Shown piece after piece: positions 17,468 through 27,042 of a stretch of 64,000 nucleotides of DNA. Position numbers and translations under genes: made by a program. Position 1 is the stretch's first letter, and each line of letters begins with the position of its first letter. Below the pieces are notes generated by a model. It made no database searches. It was not told the DNA's origin and worked only from the letters and a program-made list of their open reading frames with translations. The stretch lies in NCBI RefSeq assembly GCF_039941195.1, contig NZ_JBDVFA010000086.1, positions 1 to 64,000 on the forward strand, in the 5' to 3' direction. Source of the stretch: Aurantibacter_A sp039941195 (GTDB lineage Bacteria > Bacteroidota > Bacteroidia > Flavobacteriales > Flavobacteriaceae).

Positions 17468-17514
17468 AAAGGTCTCGTATTCAATAAATTATCTTTGAAT
17501 ATGAGACCTTTTTT
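17468..17514 (-). terminator. Terminator after the kinase/receiver operon
   Basis: AAAGGTCTCGTATTCA (17468-17483) pairs with TGAATATGAGACCTTT (17496-17511), broken only by a G-T pair, with T runs on either side. It lies about 50 bases after the receiver gene stop on the minus strand. Confidence 0.8.
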
Positions 17515-17562
17515 AATTAACATTTTAAACTATACCTAAAGGAATAGTAGCTTAAAAAGAGC

Positions 17563-17973
17563 TTAGGCTACAAAATATTTACTTAAAAGCTCTTCCAATA
17601 ACTCTTCGGTCAATGGTTTAGACATAAAACCGGTAATGCCATTTATTTCTTGAGCTCTATTTTTGTCATCGGGGTTTAATGATGTCGTTAGCATAACAAT
17701 TACTGTTTTAGCAAGTTGATTTTCATCAAGATCTTTGTATTCTTCAAGAAATTCCCAACCATCCATCGCTGGCATATTTATATCTAAAAAGATAAGATCC
17801 GGTTGTGGGTATTTACCATCAACTGCAGTGGTTAAGTAGTCTAAGGCTTCTATGCCGTTTTCTTTTATGACAATGTTTTCTGTGCAATTCATGTTTTTAA
17901 TGACCATTTTATGAATAAAATTTGTGGCCTCATCATCGTCTACTAATAATACTGTTTTTAAAAGAGGATTCAT
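17563..17973 (-). CDS. CheY-like single-domain response regulator
   Basis: A 136-residue receiver domain with no output domain. I use the ATG at 17973 (MNPLLKTVLLVDDDEATN); the longer frame would overlap the kinase end. The acidic pocket is DDDE at residues 11-14, the phosphoacceptor is Asp65 in FLDINMP, Thr is in MLTTS and Lys in SKPL. The gene begins one base after the kinase stop, so it is translationally coupled. Rcp1-type receivers paired with phytochrome-like kinases have this form. Its downstream target is not in the window. Confidence 0.92.
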   Translation of the reverse strand: MNPLLKTVLLVDDDEATNFIHKMVIKNMNCTENIVIKENGIEALDYLTTAVDGKYPQPDLIFLDINMPAMDGWEFLEEYKDLDENQLAKTVIVMLTTSLNPDDKNRAQEINGITGFMSKPLTEELLEELLSKYFVA

Positions 17974-17974
17974 T

Positions 17975-19675
17975 TTAATTTTTTTTGATTGTGAATATAA
18001 AGTTACTGCCTTGGTTTGGTATTGAAGAAACATTAATTGTTCCTTGGTGTAATTCTACAATTTTTTTGCAATGTGCTAAACCAATACCGGTACCTTCATA
18101 CTCTTTATTGGAATGCAGACGCTGAAAAATTGAAAATATTTTATTTTGATGTTCTTCCGCTATGCCAATTCCATTGTCTTGAATAGAGAATGAATAGTGG
18201 TCTGAGCTTTCTTCAGCTGAAATTTTTATTTGTGGCTTAACTTCTGGTTTTTTAAATTTAATTGCGTTGGTTATTAAGTTTTGGAATAATAATTTAATAT
18301 CCATGCCATACCCTTTTATTTTTGGTAATGGGTCAATATTTAAAACTGCTTCAGTTTTATCAATTGTTGAATGTAAATCTTTTTGTAAATCGACTAACAC
18401 AGTATTTAAATCTATTTCTTCAACCTCTTTTTTTAGTCCAATTCTGGAATGATCTAATACATCTTTTATTAAATTTCGCATACGAATGGATGCTTCCGAT
18501 ACAAAACTTAAGTAAGTTGATGGACCTTCATCCAATTTACCTTTAAATTCTTTTTGTAAAAGTTGCGTAAAACTACTAATTGTATTTAAAGGTTCTTGTA
18601 AATCGTGTGAAACGATATACGTGATTTGTGCAAGTTCTTTATTCTTTATCTCAAGCTCAGCTATTTTTTGATCTAATTTTTGATTAGTTATATCAAGAAT
18701 AGTCTCGTTTTTTTCAATAATAATAGCCTCGTTCTTTTTAATGTGTTTTAACATGCCTGCTACTAACCATACAGCCATAATCGCAAAAATTCGATTAACG
18801 ATGATTACCGAAGTTTTTATTTCTGAAAAGGAATATAGAAAGCCCGCAATTATTAATACGGTGGAACAGATAGCTAAAATAGTTGTAATTCCTTCTTTTT
18901 TTATAAACCATCCAAAAAGAACAAATAAAACATAAGGTATACCTATGGCTACTTCGATGGGAATACTTAAATCAATAAAGAAAATTACTAAGGCAAGTGC
19001 AAAGGCATAGCCAATAAAGCCAGCATTTTGCATTACAATATCCCTTCCAATTACTTTGCGTTCTTTCGAAAAATTTAAAGCAGTAATTCCAGCTCCCAAT
19101 AACATGAAACCTATGGTAGTATGAACCGCCATTTGCGTTAATTGACCACCTCCATAGGTGACTTCTTTTCCAATTAAGTATCCAATTATTGAGATTAGAC
19201 CCAAACCGAATATGAGGGCCCCTAAAATGCAACTTATTTGATTTTGTCTAACATTTTTACCAAAGGTTAACCCCATGGCTATTGAAGACAATACAAAACA
19301 TAGCGCCGTATTCGGTGCCATTCTTCCTGCATGTGTACTGGCTACAGTAATATAATGTTTCATAAAAAGCTCATCAATACCAAAATTCTTAACCATTGTA
19401 TATTCGAGTATTGTTAAAAAGCCTATAATACCAATTGGTAATAATGAAAGTATTGCAAAACTATTCTTTTTCTTAAGTATTAAATACAAAGAAATACCAC
19501 TCAATAAAAAACATAGTGCTGTATTGTATTGCATGGGAACAAAAACAGGTACAACTTGTATGAGTTCTATTGTTTTGGTATACCATCCAAAAAGTACTAA
19601 AAGTCCCAATAGTATTATTAAAACACTAATACCTACAACTAATGACCTCTGAAAAAATGATTTTTTAATACTCAT
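17975..19675 (-). CDS. Membrane sensor histidine kinase
   Basis: A 566-residue protein. Residues 10-310 hold eight or more hydrophobic helices forming an integral sensor of MASE-like type, then a coiled coil (about 312-345) leads to the HisKA domain with phosphoacceptor His357 in SHDLQEPL. The HATPase domain follows with the N box LFQNLITNAIKF, G1 box DNGIGIAEEHQ and GTGIGLAHCKKI. The HisKA/HATPase style resembles phytochrome-like kinases. No PAS, GAF or HAMP domain is seen, so the signal is probably sensed in or near the membrane. The partner receiver is encoded immediately downstream. Confidence 0.92.
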   Translation of the reverse strand: MSIKKSFFQRSLVVGISVLIILLGLLVLFGWYTKTIELIQVVPVFVPMQYNTALCFLLSGISLYLILKKKNSFAILSLLPIGIIGFLTILEYTMVKNFGIDELFMKHYITVASTHAGRMAPNTALCFVLSSIAMGLTFGKNVRQNQISCILGALIFGLGLISIIGYLIGKEVTYGGGQLTQMAVHTTIGFMLLGAGITALNFSKERKVIGRDIVMQNAGFIGYAFALALVIFFIDLSIPIEVAIGIPYVLFVLFGWFIKKEGITTILAICSTVLIIAGFLYSFSEIKTSVIIVNRIFAIMAVWLVAGMLKHIKKNEAIIIEKNETILDITNQKLDQKIAELEIKNKELAQITYIVSHDLQEPLNTISSFTQLLQKEFKGKLDEGPSTYLSFVSEASIRMRNLIKDVLDHSRIGLKKEVEEIDLNTVLVDLQKDLHSTIDKTEAVLNIDPLPKIKGYGMDIKLLFQNLITNAIKFKKPEVKPQIKISAEESSDHYSFSIQDNGIGIAEEHQNKIFSIFQRLHSNKEYEGTGIGLAHCKKIVELHQGTINVSSIPNQGSNFIFTIKKN

Positions 19676-19884
19676 TTCAACTAACTACTAATTTTTAAAC
19701 AAATTAAGTAGGGGGATCGTTTAACAGGGGATTTATGGATTTAACGTATTTCGTATAAATAAAGTATACTTAATATGTAAAATTATGAAGAAAATTCTTA
19801 CTTTTTATATTTTAGCAGTTTTTATTAAAATAATAGCTAGCTTATAATATTAAAAATATCAAGTAAGTTTAAAGAATATAGCAC

Positions 19885-21219
19885 TTAAAGTAGGCCTCTT
19901 GCTTTAATTTCTAGGTATTTATTAATAGTATTGACCGTAAGATTCTCCGGTTTGGTAAGTATGGTTTGTATGCCATATTTGCGAAGTTCATTCACTATAA
20001 ACTTTTTCTCGTACACAAATTTTTCGGCAATTGTCTGTTCAAATATTTGATGTGTTGTTTCAGCTTTTTTCTTAGTGAATTCGGTGAGTTCGGTATTTTC
20101 AAAAAAGATAACCACTAATAAATGATGTTTGGAAATAGCTTGTAAATATGGTAGTTGCCTATGGAGTGCATCTAAAGTTTCAAAATTAGTGTAAAGCAAA
20201 AGTAAACTACGCTGATTTAAATTACGTTTTACATCAATATACAATCGGCTAAAATCGCTTTCAACAAAATCTGTCTTAAAATTATAAAGAGTTTCTAAGA
20301 TTAAATTCATTTGAGAACTGCGTCTTTCGGCAACAACTCTATTTTCAATTGCATTGCTAAAAGAAAACATACCAGCTTTATCTTGTTTTTTTAATGCAAT
20401 ATTAGAGATTACTAAAGTGGCATTAATAGCATAATCTAAAAGACTAAGACCATCAAAAGGCATTTTCATTACACGACCTTTATCTATAACCGAATAAACA
20501 GGTTGCGACTTTTCGTCTTGAAATTGATTAACCATTAATTGATTTTTTTTAGCCGTAGCCTTCCAATTAATGTTTCTTATGTCATCACCCATAACATAGT
20601 CTTTTATTTGCTCAAATTCCATTGTGTGTCCTATGCGTCTAATTTTTTTAAGGCCATATTCAAATAAACGATTGGTAAATGCCATCAAATCATATTTCCG
20701 TAATTGTAAAAAAGATGGATACACCGGAACTTCTTGAGCTTCATTAAAATTGAAACGGCGAGCTAATAGTCTTAACGGAGAACTTGCGTAAACATTTAGA
20801 CTTCCAAAAGAATAAACGCCTCTTTCTGTAGGTCTAAGCTCATAGTTGAAAGACTTTTGTTCTGCTTTATTTAGGATGGTTGTTAGTCCAAATTCACGCT
20901 TTTGAAATTGAAAAGGAATTTCATCAATTAGTTTAGCTTTAATCTGAAATAAATAAGAATTGGCTACGCTTATTTTAATAGGATTTGGATCTCCATTGGA
21001 TAATTTATCCGGTAATATACGTTCTCCAGAAATGGTGCCTTTTGAACCGAAGAGTAAAATGGCATCAATAATTAAAGCTAGTATAAAAAAGTAAAATAGA
21101 ATTTTAAAAACTCCTAATAAGTCCTCAAAAATATATGAAAACAAGAACCCGATTATCAATGCCGTAATAATAGCAAAGAACCGTTGTTCTAAATATATAT
21201 TTTTAAAGATTTTTTTCAT
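19885..21219 (-). CDS. DUF58 domain protein
   Basis: A 444-residue protein with two N-terminal transmembrane helices (about residues 15-30 and 37-55) and a cytoplasmic DUF58 domain. The signature GDDIRNINWKATAK is at about residues 209-222, followed by a vWA-like fold carrying YSVIDKGRVMKMPFDGLSLLD. It is the last gene of the MoxR operon. In related clusters the MoxR ATPase is thought to act on the vWA-like DUF58 protein as chaperone or remodeller. That link is from the family literature, not from this sequence. Confidence 0.9.
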   Translation of the reverse strand: MKKIFKNIYLEQRFFAIITALIIGFLFSYIFEDLLGVFKILFYFFILALIIDAILLFGSKGTISGERILPDKLSNGDPNPIKISVANSYLFQIKAKLIDEIPFQFQKREFGLTTILNKAEQKSFNYELRPTERGVYSFGSLNVYASSPLRLLARRFNFNEAQEVPVYPSFLQLRKYDLMAFTNRLFEYGLKKIRRIGHTMEFEQIKDYVMGDDIRNINWKATAKKNQLMVNQFQDEKSQPVYSVIDKGRVMKMPFDGLSLLDYAINATLVISNIALKKQDKAGMFSFSNAIENRVVAERRSSQMNLILETLYNFKTDFVESDFSRLYIDVKRNLNQRSLLLLYTNFETLDALHRQLPYLQAISKHHLLVVIFFENTELTEFTKKKAETTHQIFEQTIAEKFVYEKKFIVNELRKYGIQTILTKPENLTVNTINKYLEIKARGLL

Positions 21220-21263
21220 GCTTACTATAAAATCATTTTATGCTAATTTATTAAACGCATCCA

Positions 21264-22313
21264 TTATCTAGGAACCTCGATGCTTTCAACTATTTGTTGT
21301 ACAACTTTCTCGGCAGTAAAACCTTCCATTTCGCGTTCTGGGGTTAAAATAATACGATGTCCCATAACAGGACTTGCAACTTTTTTAATGTCATCTGGAG
21401 TAACGAAATCGCGTCCGCTAATGGCTGCTAAGGCTTTAGATGCGTCCATAATTGCAATGGATGCACGTGGAGAGGCACCTAAATACAAATTGGCATTAGT
21501 TCGCGTATTATTAACTATTTCAGCGATATACTGAATTAGGTTGTCCTCGATTATTACGTCTTTAATGGTATTTTGGTATTCAGCAATTTGTGCAGCCGAA
21601 AGTACAGAAGATACCAGTGTTTCTATATTTTTATTTTTCTGCTGATGTTTGCTTTCTAAGATTTTCACTTCGTCTTCTAAGTTTGGATAACCCACATTAA
21701 TCTTAAATAAAAAGCGATCGAGTTGTGCTTCGGGTAGGCGATAGGTGCCTTCTTGTTCAACAGGATTTTGAGTTGCAAAAACTAAAAATGGCGGTTGCAT
21801 TTCAAATTCTTTTCCGTCAATAGTTATTTGACGTTCTGCCATAGCCTCAAATAATGCAGCTTGTGTTTTTGCTGGCGCACGATTTATCTCATCAATTAAA
21901 ATAATATTAGAAAAGATTGGACCCTTTTTAAATTCAAATTCTGAAGTTTTAACATTAAAAATAGATGTTCCTAAAATATCACTAGGCATTAAATCTGGGG
22001 TAAATTGTATACGACTAAAGTCTACATTCATGGTCTTTGCTAGTAATTTTGCAGTAACCGTTTTGGCTACACCAGGTACACCTTCGATTAAGGAATGCCC
22101 ATCTGCTAATATTGAAATGATTAATAGTTCAATCATTTCTTTTTGCCCAATAATTACTTTTCCCAATTCAGTTTTTACCTGATCTACGGCTTGTCTTAAT
22201 TTCGATAAATCGATACGATTACTAAATTCTAAACCACTATTTACTTGCGTCTGATCTTGGTTTTGAGAATCCTGATCTGGTTGGGGTTCTTGTCCTTCTT
22301 GTTGCTCTTGCAT
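21264..22313 (-). CDS. MoxR-family AAA+ ATPase
   Basis: A 349-residue cytoplasmic AAA+ protein. Walker A is GVPGVAKT (about residue 79), Walker B is ILIDEINRAPAKTQAALFEAMAERQ (about 140), and sensor regions FATQNPVEQEGTYRLPEAQLDRF follow. The first 25 residues are Gln- and Glu-rich and disordered. MoxR ATPases remodel or activate partner complexes, commonly together with vWA and DUF58 proteins, as found next to it here. It lies between DUF4350 (3-base gap) and DUF58. Confidence 0.93.
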   Translation of the reverse strand: MQEQQEGQEPQPDQDSQNQDQTQVNSGLEFSNRIDLSKLRQAVDQVKTELGKVIIGQKEMIELLIISILADGHSLIEGVPGVAKTVTAKLLAKTMNVDFSRIQFTPDLMPSDILGTSIFNVKTSEFEFKKGPIFSNIILIDEINRAPAKTQAALFEAMAERQITIDGKEFEMQPPFLVFATQNPVEQEGTYRLPEAQLDRFLFKINVGYPNLEDEVKILESKHQQKNKNIETLVSSVLSAAQIAEYQNTIKDVIIEDNLIQYIAEIVNNTRTNANLYLGASPRASIAIMDASKALAAISGRDFVTPDDIKKVASPVMGHRIILTPEREMEGFTAEKVVQQIVESIEVPR

Positions 22314-22315
22314 AA

Positions 22316-23527
22316 TTATTTTTTAAAGGATGATATTTTTTTATTTAAATCAATTAAGTTTTGTTCGTTATGTTTTTTTTGGCCTTTTAAATGAACAATA
22401 AAATCTATAAGCTCTTTAGTTTCAGATAATGGTTTACCAGATTTGGCCGCCAATTCTACTGTGGTTTTTTGATTGATTGTATTTGTGTTTATATAGAAAT
22501 TACTGCGAACGTATTCTTGAAAGTACTTAAGCTTTTTAGAAATTAGGTCACTAAAATCTCTATGTTGGTGATATAAAGTGCCTACTGTTCTGGCGAATTC
22601 TATGGATGAATTTTCTAAAGGTTCAATTACTGGTATTATACGTTGCTCGCGTTTAGCTTTAAAAATCACAAATATTAGTAAAGCAACAATAGCTAAATAA
22701 TAGGCCCATTTTAAGGCTGCCTGATTTAATACAAAGCGCATGGGTGATTGGATATAAATGCGTCCAGATTTTTTATAATTATCCCAGTATAAAGGCGATT
22801 CATCATTTAAGTAAGAAAACGCATTGGCTACATAGTCCTGATTATTATTTAGCATGTAGTAATTGCTAAAAGCTTCGGGGTTAGCATTTAAATAGAAGTT
22901 GCCATTGCCGAAAGCAACTTTTATAAAGTTGGGCTTGGTAATGGTTTCTTTTCCACCTTCTAAAAAATCTTCGCCTTCAATAAATGTGATGTTTCCAAGT
23001 ATTGTTGAATTCAAAGAATCAATTGAAACAAAATGCTGGTTACGCATAGCTCTTTTGTATGCAAACTTTTTTGCCTTAAAAGATTTGTTGGATAATGAAG
23101 TATAAATGGAATCTTCATTTATAGAATAGGTATATGTTGTTTGTATGTTTAGTGTATCTTGGAGATGATTTCCAAACCAATTTGAGGCCATAAATACCGA
23201 ATTCCCTCGTTCAACGTAATTTAATAATTCATTGGTCTCTTGCTCATCTAAGTCTATTCCATTGTTGATTAAAATGTAATTTGATGCTACAGTGGAATCG
23301 CTCGTTGATAATAAATTATACAAACTTTCATTAACGCTTTCAATTTCAGCATTGGGAAAAAGATTGGGTAGTTCACTAAAAAGCACAAAACAACCAAAAG
23401 GGATTTTATCGGTGGATGTATATGATGGTCTCCAGTTTAAGGGTTTAGGACGCACAATCTCGGTCACTATAATAGCGATAAGAACAGCGGCAAAAAGGCC
23501 AAGTATTATTTTTGATCGTTTATCCAT
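22316..23527 (-). CDS. DUF4350 domain membrane protein
   Basis: A 403-residue protein with an N-terminal transmembrane helix (residues 7-22), a periplasmic DUF4350 region (about 30-260, with KIPFGCFVLFSELPNLFP near the start and SNWFGNHLQDTLN midway), a second membrane helix at about 270-288 and a cytoplasmic helical tail. DUF4350 is a class I glutamine amidotransferase-like fold of unknown role. It starts directly at the stop of the DUF4129 gene, so the operon is tight. Confidence 0.8.
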   Translation of the reverse strand: MDKRSKIILGLFAAVLIAIIVTEIVRPKPLNWRPSYTSTDKIPFGCFVLFSELPNLFPNAEIESVNESLYNLLSTSDSTVASNYILINNGIDLDEQETNELLNYVERGNSVFMASNWFGNHLQDTLNIQTTYTYSINEDSIYTSLSNKSFKAKKFAYKRAMRNQHFVSIDSLNSTILGNITFIEGEDFLEGGKETITKPNFIKVAFGNGNFYLNANPEAFSNYYMLNNNQDYVANAFSYLNDESPLYWDNYKKSGRIYIQSPMRFVLNQAALKWAYYLAIVALLIFVIFKAKREQRIIPVIEPLENSSIEFARTVGTLYHQHRDFSDLISKKLKYFQEYVRSNFYINTNTINQKTTVELAAKSGKPLSETKELIDFIVHLKGQKKHNEQNLIDLNKKISSFKK

Positions 23528-24262
23528 TTATTTTATAATGGAATTTTTTAAAATCGCAAAACGCGTTTCCACTAACTTATATTTTGCAATATCAATTTCT
23601 TGTTCTCCATACCAGATATAATCATATAAATATGAAACATCTTTAAATCCGGTTTGTACAGTATTGGGCTGACGTTCTTCTATTTCCAATTGATAATCAG
23701 AATTTGTTTTTTCATAATTCCAATCAATAATTCCTTTTTCAGATAAAGATTTTAGAATAAATAAGTATTGATAACGAACCGCTAATCTATAATCTTTGGT
23801 ATCGATGGCGGACTTTATAAGTGCATTTAAATCAACATTTTCTATATGCTCTTCAGAAAGATTAATATCTAATATTGACGTGGCTTTTTTGGTGAACAGC
23901 GATGTAAAATTTTCCCCTGCAAAAAAGCGTACAAATAGGTAAATAATTAGTCCACCCATAAGTATGTAGATAAGGTATTCTAATAGCTCTAAAGTATATG
24001 GCGGAATATTAATGCCGAATGATTCGTCTACCCAGTTAAAGAACCATTGTAAAAACCGCATGATAAGATTTTGCGCTTCACCTTCTTGCGATGTGTAATT
24101 AAAATCTTCACCATTGTATTTAACATTTAAATCACCATTAAAACTACGTGTATTTAAAATTTGATTTTCGTCAATAGGTATACTAATGCTATCCTTTTCT
24201 TGTTCCGCAAAACCACAGAAAAAAGTAAACAAAAATAATAGTATGAAACTGTATTTTATCAC
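23528..24262 (-). CDS. DUF4129 domain membrane protein
   Basis: A 244-residue protein with a signal peptide (residues 1-19), a periplasmic stretch, one membrane helix at about residues 95-112, and a C-terminal cytoplasmic DUF4129 domain with the pattern DYRLAVRYQYLFILKSLSEKG and NSDYQLEIE. DUF4129 proteins accompany MoxR/DUF58 genes in many bacteria, often fused to transglutaminases; here it stands alone. Its start overlaps the previous gene stop by four bases (ATGA). Confidence 0.82.
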   Translation of the reverse strand: MIKYSFILLFLFTFFCGFAEQEKDSISIPIDENQILNTRSFNGDLNVKYNGEDFNYTSQEGEAQNLIMRFLQWFFNWVDESFGINIPPYTLELLEYLIYILMGGLIIYLFVRFFAGENFTSLFTKKATSILDINLSEEHIENVDLNALIKSAIDTKDYRLAVRYQYLFILKSLSEKGIIDWNYEKTNSDYQLEIEERQPNTVQTGFKDVSYLYDYIWYGEQEIDIAKYKLVETRFAILKNSIIK

Positions 24263-25215
24263 TCGCCCAAGTTTCCTATTTGTTCAATTTTTGATCTCGT
24301 GTTGGTATTGTAAGTTTCTTCATGTAACGAATAGAATAGAAAACCATTTACAAATTGCGAAAGACATTGACCATAAACCATGACTATTAAATAAAAAGCA
24401 AGTCCAATTGTATAAACAATTGTTGAAACAATAGATTCGGAAACATCAACTTCATTAGTGACTACATGAAATGTGTACAGGCCAACAATCACTCCGGGTA
24501 TAATCATCACGACCATTGACAAAATGCCGTTAAGTAATCCTAATATAAAATTAACTCCAACCGATTTCCAGAAGTGGTTTCGTACCAATTGCCAACCTTC
24601 ACGGAAGGAATCCATTACATCTTTATCGTCATTTAAGAGTGAAAAAAATGAAACTCCAAACCAAGCTAATGTTCCAAACATTATAACGTAATAAGCCAAA
24701 ATTCCCAATAAAGGAATAAACATAAGTACGACGCCTACAGTATAAATTACTATGAATAACACTACCATTATTACAGCAAACAAGAATATTTTTCCAAAGC
24801 GTTCTTTAAAGAAATTCCAAACTTCTTTTTTGTCAAAAGAATTGCCTTTGTTTTCTTCATATTTAAGCATATAAGAACCTGCAAGACTATAATTCATAAT
24901 AGCTACTGCCATGAAAATAAAGAAGAATAGGACACCGCCAATGATAAAAGAAGTAATATAGGTTTCTTCCATATTTTGCTCCCCCGACTCAAGATACTGG
25001 TAGTTACTGCTATACGTTATTAAACCAATAAAACCTGAAACTAAAAAATAACTTACTACCAATAAGCCTATTAAAAACAACCCGTTGTAACTTAAAAAAA
25101 CATTGGTAAATTTTTTCAAATTTTGTTTTAAAAAGGTAAAGTAATCAGAAATTATTGCACCTAAATCCCTGCGGACTTTAAGCTCAATATATTCACTTTT
25201 AGTATTGTTTTGCAT
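24259..25215 (-). CDS. Polytopic membrane protein of the MoxR operon
   Basis: A 318-residue integral membrane protein with about six hydrophobic helices (residues 45-70, 90-110, 140-175, 176-195, 220-250 and 255-285). The pattern of paired helices separated by DSFREGWQLVRNHFWKS resembles the DUF4013/DUF7847 group of membrane proteins, but I cannot assign the family with certainty. It overlaps both the SpoIIM-like gene upstream (17 bases) and the DUF4129 gene downstream (four bases), so it belongs to the operon. Confidence 0.7.
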   Translation of the reverse strand: MQNNTKSEYIELKVRRDLGAIISDYFTFLKQNLKKFTNVFLSYNGLFLIGLLVVSYFLVSGFIGLITYSSNYQYLESGEQNMEETYITSFIIGGVLFFFIFMAVAIMNYSLAGSYMLKYEENKGNSFDKKEVWNFFKERFGKIFLFAVIMVVLFIVIYTVGVVLMFIPLLGILAYYVIMFGTLAWFGVSFFSLLNDDKDVMDSFREGWQLVRNHFWKSVGVNFILGLLNGILSMVVMIIPGVIVGLYTFHVVTNEVDVSESIVSTIVYTIGLAFYLIVMVYGQCLSQFVNGFLFYSLHEETYNTNTRSKIEQIGNLGE

Positions 25216-26164
25216 GTTGTTTGTTCAATAGAATTGGGTAAATAATATAATAGTATATAATAAGAGCCAATGACCCACCAATAATTAAAAAGGCTAACCA
25301 ATTCGGCATATTTGAATAACGTGTAATAAAACCTTCTATGAAACCTGCTATTACAAAAAAGGGTATGGTACTTACTACCACTTTTAACCCGTCTTTAGCA
25401 CCTTTCATAAACGAAACTCGTCTCGAGAATGTTTTCGGAAATAGAATACTGTTGCCCATAATTAAACCTGCACAACCTGCTATTATAATAACCGATATTT
25501 CAATAGTTCCATGAAGCCAAATTTGTTTGTTGGCTTCAAAAAACACCCCTTTTGTGTAAAAAAAAGTAATAAAAGCACCAAGCATAACCCCATTACTAAA
25601 TAAAATGTATGCGGTACCTATACTCGTAATTACACCAAATGAGAACGCTAAAAAGGCTACTCTTATGTTGTTTATGGTAATTCCTAAAAAAGTGCCAATT
25701 TCACTGCCACCTTTATAAATAGCAGTAGGGTCACCTTCAGAAATATTGTTTAAAGTTTGATTTACGTACCCATCACCAAGAATAAGGCGAACAAAGGTGT
25801 CGTCTTTTAAGGCTGAAAGACTGCCTATTGCCGTAGCAATAATGAAAATTAAAAATGCAATTCCTAAGGTTTGGTGATATTGTTTAAAGAATAGAGGAAA
25901 TTCAGTTTTCCAGAATGAAACAATCCTATTCTTACTTTCTTTTTTATTCTTATAAATTTTTTGATGTGCTTGGGAGGCTAAAGAATTTAAATACAATAAA
26001 GTCTTACTTTCTGCGTAATAAGTTTGTGCGTAGGCTAGATCGTTAGTTAGATGAATATAACCATCAGCAAGTTCATCCGGATTTAGTTGTGAGTTAAGGG
26101 TGAGGGCTTTTTCAAATGCCATCCATTTTTCCTTATTTTGCTTTACGAAAGCAGCTTCACGCAT
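25199..26164 (-). CDS. Stage II sporulation protein M-like protein
   Basis: A 321-residue membrane protein of the SpoIIM superfamily. After a cytoplasmic helical N-terminal part (about 1-95) there are five or six membrane helices, including FFYTKGVFFEANKQIWLHGTIEISVIIIAGCAGL, whose conserved HGTIEI segment is diagnostic of the family. Non-sporulating bacteria carry such proteins in MoxR clusters; the function is unknown. This is the first gene of the operon and is divergent from the RDD gene. Confidence 0.85.
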   Translation of the reverse strand: MREAAFVKQNKEKWMAFEKALTLNSQLNPDELADGYIHLTNDLAYAQTYYAESKTLLYLNSLASQAHQKIYKNKKESKNRIVSFWKTEFPLFFKQYHQTLGIAFLIFIIATAIGSLSALKDDTFVRLILGDGYVNQTLNNISEGDPTAIYKGGSEIGTFLGITINNIRVAFLAFSFGVITSIGTAYILFSNGVMLGAFITFFYTKGVFFEANKQIWLHGTIEISVIIIAGCAGLIMGNSILFPKTFSRRVSFMKGAKDGLKVVVSTIPFFVIAGFIEGFITRYSNMPNWLAFLIIGGSLALIIYYYIIYPILLNKQHAKQY

Positions 26165-26241
26165 AAGTATACTATGTTAATTAACGTATAAGGAAACTTA
26201 AAAAAGCTATTTATACGGGTTATTTTAAAATTAATGGTTCT

Positions 26242-26967
26242 ATGATTAACCTTCAAATAAATACAACGCAAAATGTTAACTTAGATTATACTATTGTTAG
26301 TATTGGTGAAAGAATTCTTGCTTTTTTGATTGATGGCTTTATTCTGTACCTCTATTTTATTTTAGTAAACTTCGCTACTACAGCATTAGGTTACATATTT
26401 GAAGATGCATGGACTCAGTTCGGTTTGCAGAGTTTAATTCTCTTACCAGCAATGTTTTACAGCCTTATTATGCATAGCTTATTTAATGGTAGAACTGTAG
26501 GGAAAATGCTAATGAAAATGCGTGTTGTACGCTTTGATGGTACGCCTGTGCATTGGTCTAATTATTTAGTGAGATGGATGTTACGCTTAGTAGATATTTG
26601 GATATTTGTAGGCAGTATTGGTTTGCTAACTATATTATTTTCTGATAAAAGGCAACGATTAGGAGATGCTGCAGCGGGTACAGTTGTAATTAGTACTAAG
26701 AATACAACGAAGGTTTCTCATACTATTTTAGAAGATGTAGAAGAAACGTATGAGCCTACCTTTTCAAATGTTACCTTACTGAGTGATAAAGATATACGTT
26801 TGATTAAAGATACCTATAGAATAGCTAAACAAAGTGCAGACCATAAAACTATGAAGGCTCTTCGTGATAAAGTTGAGAGCGTATTAACAACTAACTCAGA
26901 ACTGTATGATGTTCAGTATTTGGATACCGTGCTAAAGGATTATAGCTATTACACGCAGCAGATTTAA
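26242..26967 (+). CDS. RDD family membrane protein
   Basis: A 241-residue protein. The RDD domain (about residues 17-145) has three membrane helices and begins with GERILAFLIDGFILYLYF, containing the Arg and Asp of the family name, and ends with a SDKRQRLGDAAAGTVVI stretch carrying the second conserved Asp. The C-terminal 90 residues are cytoplasmic and helical. RDD genes are typical neighbours of SpoIIM/MoxR clusters, here divergent with a 77-base shared promoter region. The role is unknown; transport has been suggested for some relatives. Confidence 0.88.
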   Translation: MINLQINTTQNVNLDYTIVSIGERILAFLIDGFILYLYFILVNFATTALGYIFEDAWTQFGLQSLILLPAMFYSLIMHSLFNGRTVGKMLMKMRVVRFDGTPVHWSNYLVRWMLRLVDIWIFVGSIGLLTILFSDKRQRLGDAAAGTVVISTKNTTKVSHTILEDVEETYEPTFSNVTLLSDKDIRLIKDTYRIAKQSADHKTMKALRDKVESVLTTNSELYDVQYLDTVLKDYSYYTQQI

Positions 26968-27042
26968 AAATAATAGCGATATTGAGTTATAGAGAACTAA
27001 TAACCTCAAATTCGTTTTTTCAACCAAAATTCATAATTACAA

